A stretch of 45,485 nucleotides of DNA from Burkholderia ambifaria (lineage in GTDB: Bacteria > Pseudomonadota > Gammaproteobacteria > Burkholderiales > Burkholderiaceae): NCBI RefSeq assembly GCF_001443045.1, contig NZ_LKPJ01000031.1, positions 1 through 45,485 of the forward strand. Direction: 5' to 3'. The notes under the pieces are model-generated. The model ran no database searches. It was not told the DNA's origin and saw only the letters and a program-made list of their open reading frames with translations. Shown piece by piece: positions 24,932 to 32,763 of this stretch; the stretch's first letter is position 1; every line of letters starts with the position of its first letter. The translations under genes were made by a program, and so were the position numbers.

Positions 24932-25912
24932 ATGCAGGCAAACCAACAGGGACGGCATTTCTTCGCGTTCAACGGCGATGCGGACGGCCTGTGCGCGCTG
25001 CAGCAGCTGCGGCTCGCGGAAGGCGAACGCGGCACGCTCGTGACCGGCGTGAAGCGCGACATCAAGCTGCTCGAGCGGATCGATGCGCGCTCCGGCGAGC
25101 GCGTGACCGTGCTCGACGTGTCGCACGACCAGAACCGCGACGCATGCGCGCGGCTGTTGCGCGACGGCGCGGCGGTTCGCTACTTCGATCATCACTTCGC
25201 CGGCGAGCTGCCCGGCGCTCCGCGTTTCGATGCGTATATCGACACGGGCGCCGACGTTTGCACGAGCGCGCTGGTGAACCGCTATCTCGGCGGCCGCCAT
25301 GTGCGCTGGGCGATCGTCGCGGCGTTCGGCGACGAGCTGCCGGCGCTCGGCGACGCGCTCGCGCGCGAACAGGGGATCGGCGAAGTCGAACGCTGCACGC
25401 TGGCCGAACTCGGGCTCTACCTGAACTACAACGCATACGGCGACTGCGTCGGCGACCTGCATTTCGATCCGGCGGTGCTGGCCGATGCGATGCTGCCGTG
25501 CGTCGATCCGCTCGACTTCGTGCGCGGCACGCCGGTGTTCGCCGCGCTGCGCGACGGCTATCGCGACGACATGGCGCGGGCATGCGCGCTTGCGCCGCTG
25601 CGCGACGTGCCGGGCGCGACGCTGATCAGGATGCCGGATCATCCGTGGGCGCGACGCGCGACGGGGATGCTCGCGAACGAGCGGATGCGCAATGCGCCGC
25701 ATGCGGCGCTCGCGGTGCTGTCGCCGCGTGCGCAGGGCGGGCTCGTGGTCAGCGTGCGCGTGCCCGACGGCCGGCCGCTCGGCGCCGACGAGTTCTGCCG
25801 CGGCTTCCCGACCGGCGGCGGGCGCAAGCGCGCGGGCGGCATCAACCATCTGCCGGAAGCCGAGTTCGACACGTTCGTCGAGCGTTTCGAAGCGGCGTTT
25901 CGTCTCGACTGA
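24932..25912 (+). CDS. DHH/DHHA1 phosphoesterase (possible PAP phosphatase)
   Basis: A 326-residue protein with the DHH metal motifs FNGDADGLCAL (Asp16 and Asp18), LDVSHD (Asp62) and YFDHHF (86-88), and the C-terminal DHHA1 signature PTGGGRKRAGG (293-303). DHH proteins such as NrnA of Gram-positive bacteria hydrolyse nano-RNA and 3'-phosphoadenosine 5'-phosphate (PAP). PAP is the by-product of sulfotransferases and is inhibitory if it builds up. In an operon with a sulfotransferase this suggests PAP removal, which is inference. The start at 24932 has a GGAG 9-10 bases upstream; ATG 24917 lacks spacing. It is the last gene of the operon, and faces the SnoaL gene. Confidence 0.84.
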   Translation: MQANQQGRHFFAFNGDADGLCALQQLRLAEGERGTLVTGVKRDIKLLERIDARSGERVTVLDVSHDQNRDACARLLRDGAAVRYFDHHFAGELPGAPRFDAYIDTGADVCTSALVNRYLGGRHVRWAIVAAFGDELPALGDALAREQGIGEVERCTLAELGLYLNYNAYGDCVGDLHFDPAVLADAMLPCVDPLDFVRGTPVFAALRDGYRDDMARACALAPLRDVPGATLIRMPDHPWARRATGMLANERMRNAPHAALAVLSPRAQGGLVVSVRVPDGRPLGADEFCRGFPTGGGRKRAGGINHLPEAEFDTFVERFEAAFRLD

Positions 25913-25972
25913 CCCGAGGGCCAGCGCCGCGCGCACCGTGCAGCGATGCCGCGGCGCGCGCGGCGCACCGCT

Positions 25973-26425
25973 TCAGCCGGTCGCGTTCGCGAGCACGGCC
26001 GGCACGTTGTGGTCGTAGCAGCGTTCCTCGACGCGCTCCGCGATGCGCCAGCCCTGCGCGGTACGCACGAACCGGTCGACGTACCACAGGCCGAGGAACA
26101 TCATCTGCGTGCCGCCGTCCGGCAGCACGACTTCCATCGGATTGAAGCAGATCGTGCGGCCGCGCGCGGTGTCGCCGTCGAGCGTGATCGACAGGTTGCC
26201 GACCATGTGCTGGTACTGCGGAAACTGCGGCAGCACGGTGCGCAGCCACGCCTTCACATCGGCATAAGTGCCGGCGATGCCGCCCATCGCGCGATAGTCG
26301 ATCGCCGCGTCGGGCGTGAACACCGCATCGAGCGCGTCGAAGTCGCGCGCATCGATCGCGCTCGAATACGCGACGATCAGCTCGCGGATGTCATGATGGT
26401 CGGAGAGGGTCTGCAGATCGGGCAT
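25973..26425 (-). CDS. SnoaL-like / NTF2-fold protein
   Basis: A 150-residue cone-shaped alpha+beta protein: DLQTLSDHHDIRELIVAYSSAIDARDFDALDAVF, TPDAAIDYRAMGGIAGTYADV, and then GLWYVDRFVRTAQGWRIAERVEERC. This is the SnoaL/NTF2-like pattern of small cyclases, isomerases and dehydratases (scytalone dehydratase and limonene-epoxide hydrolase relatives). The exact reaction is not readable. It follows the SRPBCC gene by 13 bp, so the two are an operon. The start at 26425 (MPDLQTLS) has GGAG upstream. It would act on the cyclic or polyketide-like molecule that the cluster modifies, if that idea is right. Confidence 0.82.
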   Translation of the reverse strand: MPDLQTLSDHHDIRELIVAYSSAIDARDFDALDAVFTPDAAIDYRAMGGIAGTYADVKAWLRTVLPQFPQYQHMVGNLSITLDGDTARGRTICFNPMEVVLPDGGTQMMFLGLWYVDRFVRTAQGWRIAERVEERCYDHNVPAVLANATG

Positions 26426-26438
26426 CGGCGGTGCTCCG

Positions 26439-26918
26439 TCATGCGCTTTCGCGGCGGCGTGCCGCATGTAGCGCTTCCGCGCGCTGCTTCACGTCGCGCG
26501 CGCATTGGTCAAACCCCTGTTTCACCCAGCCGCCGTGCTCGCGCATGATCGTTTCCGCGTTGATGCCAAGAAACTGGTCGGTCGTGAAGTAGCGGCAACG
26601 CTCGGCGCCGTCGGCTTCGACGTACTGGTCGCGGCGCGCGGCGTCCTTGTTGTCGTCGGTCGGGCGCTGTTCCCATGACAGCAGGCGCTCGGGCTCGCGC
26701 GCGACGAGGATTTCGTTGACGGGAATCACCATCTCCGTGCCCGGAATACGCACCTGCATGTGCACGAAGTCGCCGATCCGGCCGGTCGTTTCGAGGCCGA
26801 CGCAGAACGTGTTCCATTCGCCGTAGCGCGGGAAGTCGGTCAGCACGTCCCAGACGACGGCAGCGGGGGCGTCGATTGCGACGGTGATCGAGGTGACGAG
26901 ATTGGCTGGTTTGGTCAT
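26439..26918 (-). CDS. SRPBCC family protein (polyketide cyclase/dehydrase-like)
   Basis: A 159-residue START-like protein: TSITVAIDAPAAVVWDVLTDFPRYGEWNTF, GDFVHMQVRIPGTEMVIPVNEI and LLSWEQRP are characteristic of the SRPBCC fold, with a deep ligand pocket. Family members act as cyclases, hydrolases or lipid binders, and the role here is not readable. It starts at 26918 (MTKPANL). It probably opens an operon with the SnoaL protein. A good copy of the sulfation-cluster motif lies about 215 bp upstream of the start, which links it to the cysD and sulfotransferase units. Confidence 0.84.
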   Translation of the reverse strand: MTKPANLVTSITVAIDAPAAVVWDVLTDFPRYGEWNTFCVGLETTGRIGDFVHMQVRIPGTEMVIPVNEILVAREPERLLSWEQRPTDDNKDAARRDQYVEADGAERCRYFTTDQFLGINAETIMREHGGWVKQGFDQCARDVKQRAEALHAARRRESA

Positions 26919-27285
26919 GGCGAGTATCGGGTGAGATTGAGGATGAGGACGGGCGCGCGGGCACGTCCGTCCGGGCGCGTGCCGCGGTGGACGGAACGGT
27001 CTCGCACGGTCGCAGCCGGGCACGGCGGGTGCGACACGCGACACGCGAGGCCGGTTAGCGGCCGGTGCATTCCGCACAGCGCGGCGCGGCGAACCCGACA
27101 TCGAGCGTAGGCCGGCACATGCGGCGAAGAATCGTCGGAATGGACTAAGGCGTTTCACCGGTCCGGCACTCCGGCGGTGCTGCCGATGCACCGCGCACGA
27201 GCGGGCGGCGCATGCGATTCGAGCGATCGACATCGCGCGACCCGGCCGCGACAATACGGGTCACTGTTCAGTTTCCTGCCCCGAG
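26919..27285. other. Intergenic region between SRPBCC and photolyase
   Basis: A GC-rich stretch of about 370 bases without a gene I can support. It must hold the divergent promoters of the SRPBCC/SnoaL operon and the photolyase gene. The only distinctive element seen is the sulfation motif at 27131-27150. The distance from that motif to the SRPBCC start suggests a long untranslated leader. Confidence 0.6.
27131..27150 (-). promoter_or_regulatory. Shared sulfation-cluster motif upstream of the SRPBCC operon
   Basis: Read toward the SRPBCC gene it is CCTTAGTCCATTCCGACGAT, matching the DUF1214-operon copy in 16 of 20 positions (CCTTAGTCCA and GACGA are exact). Its orientation to the downstream gene is the same as for the other copies. 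Confidence 0.5.
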
Positions 27286-28770
27286 GTGCCCGTGCCAGCC
27301 CAGTCGTCAGTTGCTCCCGCCGTCGTGTGGTTCCGCGACGATCTGCGCGTGACCGACCAGCCCGCGCTGACGCGCGCGGTCGCATCGGGCCGGCCGCTCG
27401 TATGCGTGTATGTCGACGACACGGGTGAGGGTGCGGGGCGCGCGCTCGGTGGTGCCGCGCGCTGGTGGCTGCACGGATCGCTCGTGGCACTGGACGCCGC
27501 GCTTGTGCGTCATGGCGGCCGCCTGCTGCTGTTGCGCGGTGACGCGCGGCGCGAGATCGACCGCATCGTGCACGACACGGGCGCGGCGGCCGTCTACTGG
27601 AACCGCCGCTATGCGCAGCCGCAGCGCGATGCCGATGCGGCGTTGAAGGCGTCGCTGAAGGCGCGCGGCCTCGAGGTCGACAGCAGCAACGGCAGCCTGC
27701 TGAACGAACCGTGGGAAGTGCTGACGGGCGCCGGCACGCCGTTCCAGGTGTTCACCGCGTACTGGCGCGCGGTGCGGCGCGATCGCACGGTGGCCGCGCC
27801 GCTGCCGGAGCCGGCTCGGATCGCGTTTCATCCGTGGCCGGCCGGTGTGCGCGAACGCGCGCTGGCGCTCGACGCGCTCGCGCTGCGCCCGCTCGCGCCG
27901 GACTGGGCGGGCGGTCTGCGCGATGCGTGGCCGGCACCCGACGAAGCCGGCGCGCACGCGCGGCTCGACGCGTTCCCGGTCGAGTCGCTGGCGGACTACG
28001 CCGACATGCGCGATCGACCCGACCAGCTCGCGACGAGCCGGCTGTCGGCGTTCCTGCGCTTCGGCAACGTGTCGCCGCGACAGGTGTGGCATGCGGTGCA
28101 GGGTGCCGCACAGGCGGGCGGGGCGGCCTGCGCGGCCGGCGCCGAGAAATACCTGAGCGAGCTCGGCTGGCGCGAATTCAGCCACGTGCTGCTGTATCAC
28201 TTCCCGGCGCTCGCGACCGACAACTTCCGCGCGCAGTTCGACGCGATGCCGTGGCGCGACGATCCCGCCGCGCTGCGCGCGTGGCAGCGCGGGCTGACCG
28301 GCTATCCGCTCGTCGATGCGGGAATGCGCGAGCTGTGGGCGACCGGCTGGATGCACAACCGCGTGCGGATGGTCGTTGCGTCATTCCTCGTCAAGCATCT
28401 GCTGATCGACTGGCGGGCGGGCGAGCGCTGGTTCTACGACACGCTCGTCGATGCGGACGCCGCGAACAACCCGGCGAACTGGCAATGGGTGGCCGGCTGC
28501 GGTGCCGACGCCGCGCCGTATTTCCGCATCTTCAATCCGGTGACGCAGGGCCGGAAGTTCGACCCGCAGGGCGCGTACGTGCGCCGCTGGGTGCCGGAAC
28601 TCGCGGGCCTCGACGCGGCCGCGATCCATGCACCCTGGGAAGCGTCGCCGGTGGAACTTGCGGCGGCCGGCGTGCGGCTCGACGTCGATTATCCGGCGCC
28701 GATCGTCGATCACGACGGCGCGCGCCGTCGTGCGCTCGATGCGCTGGCCACGCTGCCGAAGCGTCACTAG
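27286..28770 (+). CDS. phrB: Deoxyribodipyrimidine photolyase
   Basis: A 494-residue FAD-dependent enzyme that repairs cyclobutane pyrimidine dimers using light. The N-terminal antenna domain begins APAVVWFRDDLRVTDQPAL, and the C-terminal FAD domain includes LGWREFSHVLLYHFP, WQRGLTGYPLVDAGMRELWATGWMHNRVRM and DADAANNPANWQWVAGCG, all strong photolyase signatures. The start is GTG at 27286 or 27292; an AGG-like ribosome site slightly favours the second. No CPD-specific partner gene is adjacent. It is divergent from the SRPBCC operon and probably unrelated to it. Confidence 0.95.
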   Translation: MPVPAQSSVAPAVVWFRDDLRVTDQPALTRAVASGRPLVCVYVDDTGEGAGRALGGAARWWLHGSLVALDAALVRHGGRLLLLRGDARREIDRIVHDTGAAAVYWNRRYAQPQRDADAALKASLKARGLEVDSSNGSLLNEPWEVLTGAGTPFQVFTAYWRAVRRDRTVAAPLPEPARIAFHPWPAGVRERALALDALALRPLAPDWAGGLRDAWPAPDEAGAHARLDAFPVESLADYADMRDRPDQLATSRLSAFLRFGNVSPRQVWHAVQGAAQAGGAACAAGAEKYLSELGWREFSHVLLYHFPALATDNFRAQFDAMPWRDDPAALRAWQRGLTGYPLVDAGMRELWATGWMHNRVRMVVASFLVKHLLIDWRAGERWFYDTLVDADAANNPANWQWVAGCGADAAPYFRIFNPVTQGRKFDPQGAYVRRWVPELAGLDAAAIHAPWEASPVELAAAGVRLDVDYPAPIVDHDGARRRALDALATLPKRH

Positions 28771-28818
28771 GCGTCGCTCGGCGCCGTCGGCCATTCGCGT
28801 GCGGCGCGGCTTGCCGCG

Positions 28819-28941
28819 TCAGTCGCAGAACGCCGCATGTTCGAGCAGCGCGAGCGCGATGCCCGAATCGAAGTAGGCCGCGCCGCACCACGCGACGAAC
28901 GCGAGCACGCCGGCGGCCAGTGCGGCACGGATCACGCCCAT
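28819..28941 (-). CDS. Small putative membrane protein (40 residues)
   Basis: A 40-residue frame, MGVIRAALAAGVLAFVAWCG and onward to LALLEHAAFCD, with one hydrophobic helix (about residues 4-26). Its ATG overlaps the end of the MFS gene by 10 bp, as in coupled operons. I do not recognise a family, and its length alone would not prove it. It may be an accessory subunit or simply an open frame. Confidence 0.4.
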   Translation of the reverse strand: MGVIRAALAAGVLAFVAWCGAAYFDSGIALALLEHAAFCD

Positions 28942-30164
28942 GCGGCCTTGCCCGACGCCGGACGCGCGATGCGCGCGTCGTCGATCGGCAGGTGCAGCAG
29001 CGCGGCCAGCACGCCGAGCGCGATCGAGCCGATCCACAGCGGCTGGTACGAATGCGTCGCGTCGTATACGAGCGCACCGAGCCACACGCCGAAGAAGCTG
29101 CCGAGCTGGTGCCCGAAGAACACGAAGCCGAACAGCGTCGCGATGTAGCGCACGCCGAACACCTGCGAGATCACGCCGTTGGTCAGCGGCACGGTGCCGA
29201 GCCACGTGAAGCCCATCACGGCCGCGAACACGTAGACGCTCGCGGGCGACAACGGTGCCGCAACGAATGCGGCCATCGCCAGCGCGCGCACGAGATACAG
29301 CACGGACAGTACGTACTTGCGCCGCAGCAGGCCGCCGAGATGGCCGCACGCGTAGGTGCCGGCCACGTTGGTCAGCGCGATCAGCGCGAGCGCGACGCTG
29401 GCGTGGCGCGCCGGCAGGCCGTGATCGACCAGGTAGGCGGGCAGGTGGGTCGCGATGAACGCGAGCTGGAACCCGCATGCGAAGAACCCCGCGTTCAGCA
29501 GCCAGAAGCCACGGTGCGCAAACGCTTCGCGCACCGCCGCGCCGATCGACTGGTCGGGGCCGTCCGCACGGCTCGCGGCCTGCGCGGGCCGGTCGCGCAC
29601 CAGCATGGCGAGCGGCGCGAGCAGCGCGGCGACGAGGGCGAGCGCGACGAATGCATGCTGCCAGCCGATGCCGCCGATCAGGACCTGCGCGACCGGCACC
29701 ATGCAGAACTGGCCGAGCCCGCCGATCGCGCCCGCGACGCCGAGCGCCCAGCCGCGCCGGTCGGGCGGAAACAGGCGGCTCAGCGCGCCGTAGATCGACG
29801 CGAAGGCCGACCCCGACAACGCGATGCCGATCACGAGTCCCGCGCCGACCGTGAACACACCGGCCGACCCCGCCAGCGCCATCGTGACGAGACCGGCCGC
29901 ATACAGCAGCATGCCGGCGACGATCACGCGCACCGACCCGAAGCGGTCGGCGATCATCCCGGTGAACGGCTGCGCGATGCCCCAGATCAGGTTCTGCAGC
30001 GCGAGCGCGAGGCCGAACGCTTCGCGCGACCAGCCGTGGTCGAGCGTGACGGGCGCGAGGAACAACCCCTGCACGTGGCGGATGCCGAGCGCGACGCCCA
30101 TGATCAGGCCGCCTGTGAGCACCGGCAGCCAGCGGCGCCGGGCGTCTTGTTCGATCGGGGTCAT
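28932..30164 (-). CDS. MFS transporter
   Basis: A 410-residue twelve-helix transporter: RRWLPVLTGGLIMGVALGIRHVQGLFLAPV, then MIADRFGSVRVIVAGMLLY (loop 2-3), and GVAGAIGGLGQFCMVPVAQVLI, and in the second half YVLSVLYLVRALAM. The layout resembles monocarboxylate/oxalate-formate-like transporters (the OFA/MCT type), so it might carry an organic acid, but the substrate is not readable. The start is at 30164 (MTPIEQDARRR). A LysR-type gene lies 314 bp away on the same strand, upstream in transcription order. A small membrane frame overlaps its stop. Confidence 0.88.
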   Translation of the reverse strand: MTPIEQDARRRWLPVLTGGLIMGVALGIRHVQGLFLAPVTLDHGWSREAFGLALALQNLIWGIAQPFTGMIADRFGSVRVIVAGMLLYAAGLVTMALAGSAGVFTVGAGLVIGIALSGSAFASIYGALSRLFPPDRRGWALGVAGAIGGLGQFCMVPVAQVLIGGIGWQHAFVALALVAALLAPLAMLVRDRPAQAASRADGPDQSIGAAVREAFAHRGFWLLNAGFFACGFQLAFIATHLPAYLVDHGLPARHASVALALIALTNVAGTYACGHLGGLLRRKYVLSVLYLVRALAMAAFVAAPLSPASVYVFAAVMGFTWLGTVPLTNGVISQVFGVRYIATLFGFVFFGHQLGSFFGVWLGALVYDATHSYQPLWIGSIALGVLAALLHLPIDDARIARPASGKAAWA

Positions 30165-30478
30165 GCGTGTCTCCGGATGAATGCGTGCGGCGCGACGGCC
30201 GCGTTCGATTCGATTAGACGATCCGGTGCCGGTGTCGCTCAAGCGATCATTCGGTCGGGTTCGCATGCGTGCGGGGAATGCGAGGCGATTCGGATGCGAG
30301 GCGGGGGAGGGGCGCGGTGCGGGCGGGGCACGTGAAGCCTTGCGGCGCATGCAGCCGGCGTGGCACGCGACGATGCGACGGAGCCCCGGCGCGTCAGTGC
30401 ATCGCCCGTGGCGGGGCGATCCGTTGTGCAATGCTGCGACTGCGCCGCCATCGGTTCGACGCGGAAACCCGCTCGCGG
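30165..30478. other. Intergenic stretch before the MFS gene
   Basis: A GC-rich 314-base gap between the MFS start and the stop of the LysR gene. I see no gene or clear terminator. The T-n11-A LysR half-site pattern could occur by chance here, so I do not annotate one. Confidence 0.5.
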
Positions 30479-31420
30479 CTAGCGTTGCGCCGCGTCGTAA
30501 GCGTGCATTGCCGCATCGCACTCGGCCGCTTCCGCGAGAATCCAGTCGCGCACGTCGGCGACTTCGCGGCGCGGTGCCGGATCGTGCCGGAACAGCCAGT
30601 AGCCGTACGCATCCGACAATGCCTGGGAGTGCGGGCCGAGCACCGCGAGCCGGCCGTCGGCGAGCATCGGCGCGACGAGCGCGAGCCGTCCGAGCGCGAC
30701 GCCCCGGCCGGCGATCGCGGCGTGGATCACCTGGTCGTACTGGTTGAAGCGCAGCATGCCCTTCGGGTGCGCGTCGCCGAGCCCGGCCGCATGCAGGTGC
30801 GCACGCCACTGCAACTGCGGTTGCGGCGGCCCGTCGAATTCGAGCAGCACGTGGTCCGCGATCGCGGCCGCGTCGGTGACGGGCCGGGTGGCCAGCGCGG
30901 GGTGCGCGACCGGCACCACGATCTCGTCGAACAGGCGCACCGCGCCGGCCGGCGCGCGCTCGCGCGGGCAATAGCGGATCCCGAGGTCGATGCCTTCGGC
31001 GCGCAAATCGAGTACCTTGTCGTTCGCGGCCACGCGCAAGTCGATGTCGGGCAGGCGCGCCTGCAGGCGCCCGAGGCGCGGCAGCAGCCACAGCGCGGTG
31101 ACGCCGATGCTCGCCGTGATCGTGACGGGCTGGCGCTCGCGCGCGGCGGCGAGCGACGCGACGGTGTCCTGCAGGCTGAGCAGCGCCGCATCCGCGGCGC
31201 GAAACAGCCGCTCGCCCGCCGGCGTGAACGCGATCTTCCGATAGCCGCGCTGCAGCAATGCGACGCCGAGATGGGCTTCGAGTGCATGCACCTGGCGGCT
31301 GACCGCCGACTGCGTGACGCACAGGTCCTGCGCGGCGAGCGTGATGCTCATGCGACGGCCGACGGCGACGAAGCCGCGCACGAGGTCCAGCGACGGGAGA
31401 CGGACGAGCGGCGTTGACAT
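30479..31420 (-). CDS. LysR-family transcriptional regulator (GcvA-like)
   Basis: A 313-residue LysR-type regulator. The winged helix is MSITLAAQDLCVTQSAVSRQVHALEAHLGVALLQR (residues about 24-58), followed by the periplasmic-binding-protein-like effector domain (VTITASIGVTALWLLPRLGRLQARLPDIDLRVAAN). The pattern PLVRLPSLDLVRGFVAVG and the effector segment LGIRYCPRERAP are closest to GcvA-like proteins. It most likely controls its neighbour MFS gene or the divergent alpha/beta hydrolase, 129 bp away across the divergent gap. Confidence 0.9.
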   Translation of the reverse strand: MSTPLVRLPSLDLVRGFVAVGRRMSITLAAQDLCVTQSAVSRQVHALEAHLGVALLQRGYRKIAFTPAGERLFRAADAALLSLQDTVASLAAARERQPVTITASIGVTALWLLPRLGRLQARLPDIDLRVAANDKVLDLRAEGIDLGIRYCPRERAPAGAVRLFDEIVVPVAHPALATRPVTDAAAIADHVLLEFDGPPQPQLQWRAHLHAAGLGDAHPKGMLRFNQYDQVIHAAIAGRGVALGRLALVAPMLADGRLAVLGPHSQALSDAYGYWLFRHDPAPRREVADVRDWILAEAAECDAAMHAYDAAQR

Positions 31421-31549
31421 GCGTAGGGCTCATGCGAACGGAGCAGCAAGATTGGTTGAGAACGCCGGGCGCGTCAAGTTCAATGGAGGCTGGCGCGATC
31501 GGGCGGGCGACGGGTCTGCGGGGTCATGTGGCGCCGCACAGGAGACAGG

Positions 31550-32593
31550 ATGACGATTTCGAACGAAGCCGGCGGGGCAGCGCGCGCGGCCGAGCGAGCG
31601 GCGGATGCGTTGCCGCCGGAATCCGTGCCGCTGGCCGCGGCCGACGGGTACGTGCTGCGCGGATACGTGTGGCGGCATCGCGGCGGCGGCGCTCTGCGGC
31701 CCGTGACGGTCGTCAATTGCGCGACGTCGGTGCGCTGCGACTATTACTTCCGCTTCGCGGCGTGGCTCTTCGCGCAAGGGCGCGACGTGCTCGTCTACGA
31801 CTATCGCGGGATCGGCGGGTCGCGCCCCGCGCAACTCGCGAAGCTGCGCGCGAACTGGCTCGACTGGGGGCGGCTCGATTGCGAGGCCGCGCTGCAGTAT
31901 GCGCGCGACGCATTTCCGGGCCAGCCGCTCGACGTCGTCGCGCACAGCATCGGCGGGTGCGTGCTCGGGCTCGCGGCGTCGAACGCCTACGTGCGTCACG
32001 CGGTGACCGTCGGCGCGCAGTATGCATACTGGCGCGACTATCGGCCGGACGAGCGGCGGCGCATGTGGTGGAAGTGGCACGTCGCGATGCCGGCGCTCGC
32101 GGCCGTGTTCGGCTATGTGCCCGCGAAACGGCTCGGCTGGATGGAAGACACGCCGCGCGGCGTCGCGCTGTCGTGGGTGCGCTCGCAACCGCGCTTCGAG
32201 GATGCCTACACGCAGGGTCTGCTCGCCGAAACCGCGGCGAGCCGCGCCGCGTTGCCGGCCCGCTTCGCGCGGCTGTCGGCGCCGATGCTCGCAATCGGGC
32301 TCGACGACGACGGGTTCGGCACGGTCGACGCGATCGAACGGCTGGTCGGCTATTACACGGGCAGCGACGTCACGCACCTGAGGATCGCGCCGGGCGACAT
32401 TGGCGTCGACGAGATCGGCCATTTCGCTTTTTTCCACAGCCGCTTCACCGACACGCTGTGGCCCGTCGCGCTGTACTGGCTGCAGCACGGCGCGCTGCCG
32501 GCCGATGCGCCGGGCCGCGTCCACGCGCGCCATCCGGCGCAGCGCGCGCGGTTCGCCGGAAGCGGCGTGCCGGGTGCGCTTGCGCACGGGTGA
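31550..32593 (+). CDS. Alpha/beta hydrolase
   Basis: A 347-residue hydrolase fold protein with the nucleophile elbow AHSIGG (Ser in S-I-G-G) and an oxyanion region before it in VVNCATSVRCDYYFRFAAWL. DYRGIGGSRP is typical of YheT/COG4757-like predicted hydrolases, and a late His-containing segment GVDEIGHFAFF supplies a candidate catalytic His. The likely reaction is hydrolysis of an ester or thioester, but the substrate is unknown. The start at 31550 (MTISNEAGG) has GGAGAC just upstream. It is divergent from the LysR gene and followed by a phosphopantetheinyl transferase. Confidence 0.86.
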   Translation: MTISNEAGGAARAAERAADALPPESVPLAAADGYVLRGYVWRHRGGGALRPVTVVNCATSVRCDYYFRFAAWLFAQGRDVLVYDYRGIGGSRPAQLAKLRANWLDWGRLDCEAALQYARDAFPGQPLDVVAHSIGGCVLGLAASNAYVRHAVTVGAQYAYWRDYRPDERRRMWWKWHVAMPALAAVFGYVPAKRLGWMEDTPRGVALSWVRSQPRFEDAYTQGLLAETAASRAALPARFARLSAPMLAIGLDDDGFGTVDAIERLVGYYTGSDVTHLRIAPGDIGVDEIGHFAFFHSRFTDTLWPVALYWLQHGALPADAPGRVHARHPAQRARFAGSGVPGALAHG

Positions 32594-32627
32594 CGGCGCC
32601 CGCACGCGCGGTCAGGCCGCTGCTTCG

Positions 32628-32660
32628 ATGAAGCGGCCATGAAGCGGCCATGAAGCGGCC
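32628..32660. repeat. Three tandem 11-bp repeats
   Basis: ATGAAGCGGCC repeated three times exactly between the hydrolase and the PPTase. The unit is not a multiple of three and the region is not part of a supported gene. It may be a slippage tract. Confidence 0.8.
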
Positions 32661-32763
32661 GCGCCGGCTGCCGCCGCTGACGGTCCCGGTCGCGGCGCCT
32701 CGATCTGCGCTCGCCGCGATCGATTAACATCGGACGTTTGATTCGACTGGCTCCTGCGTACCG

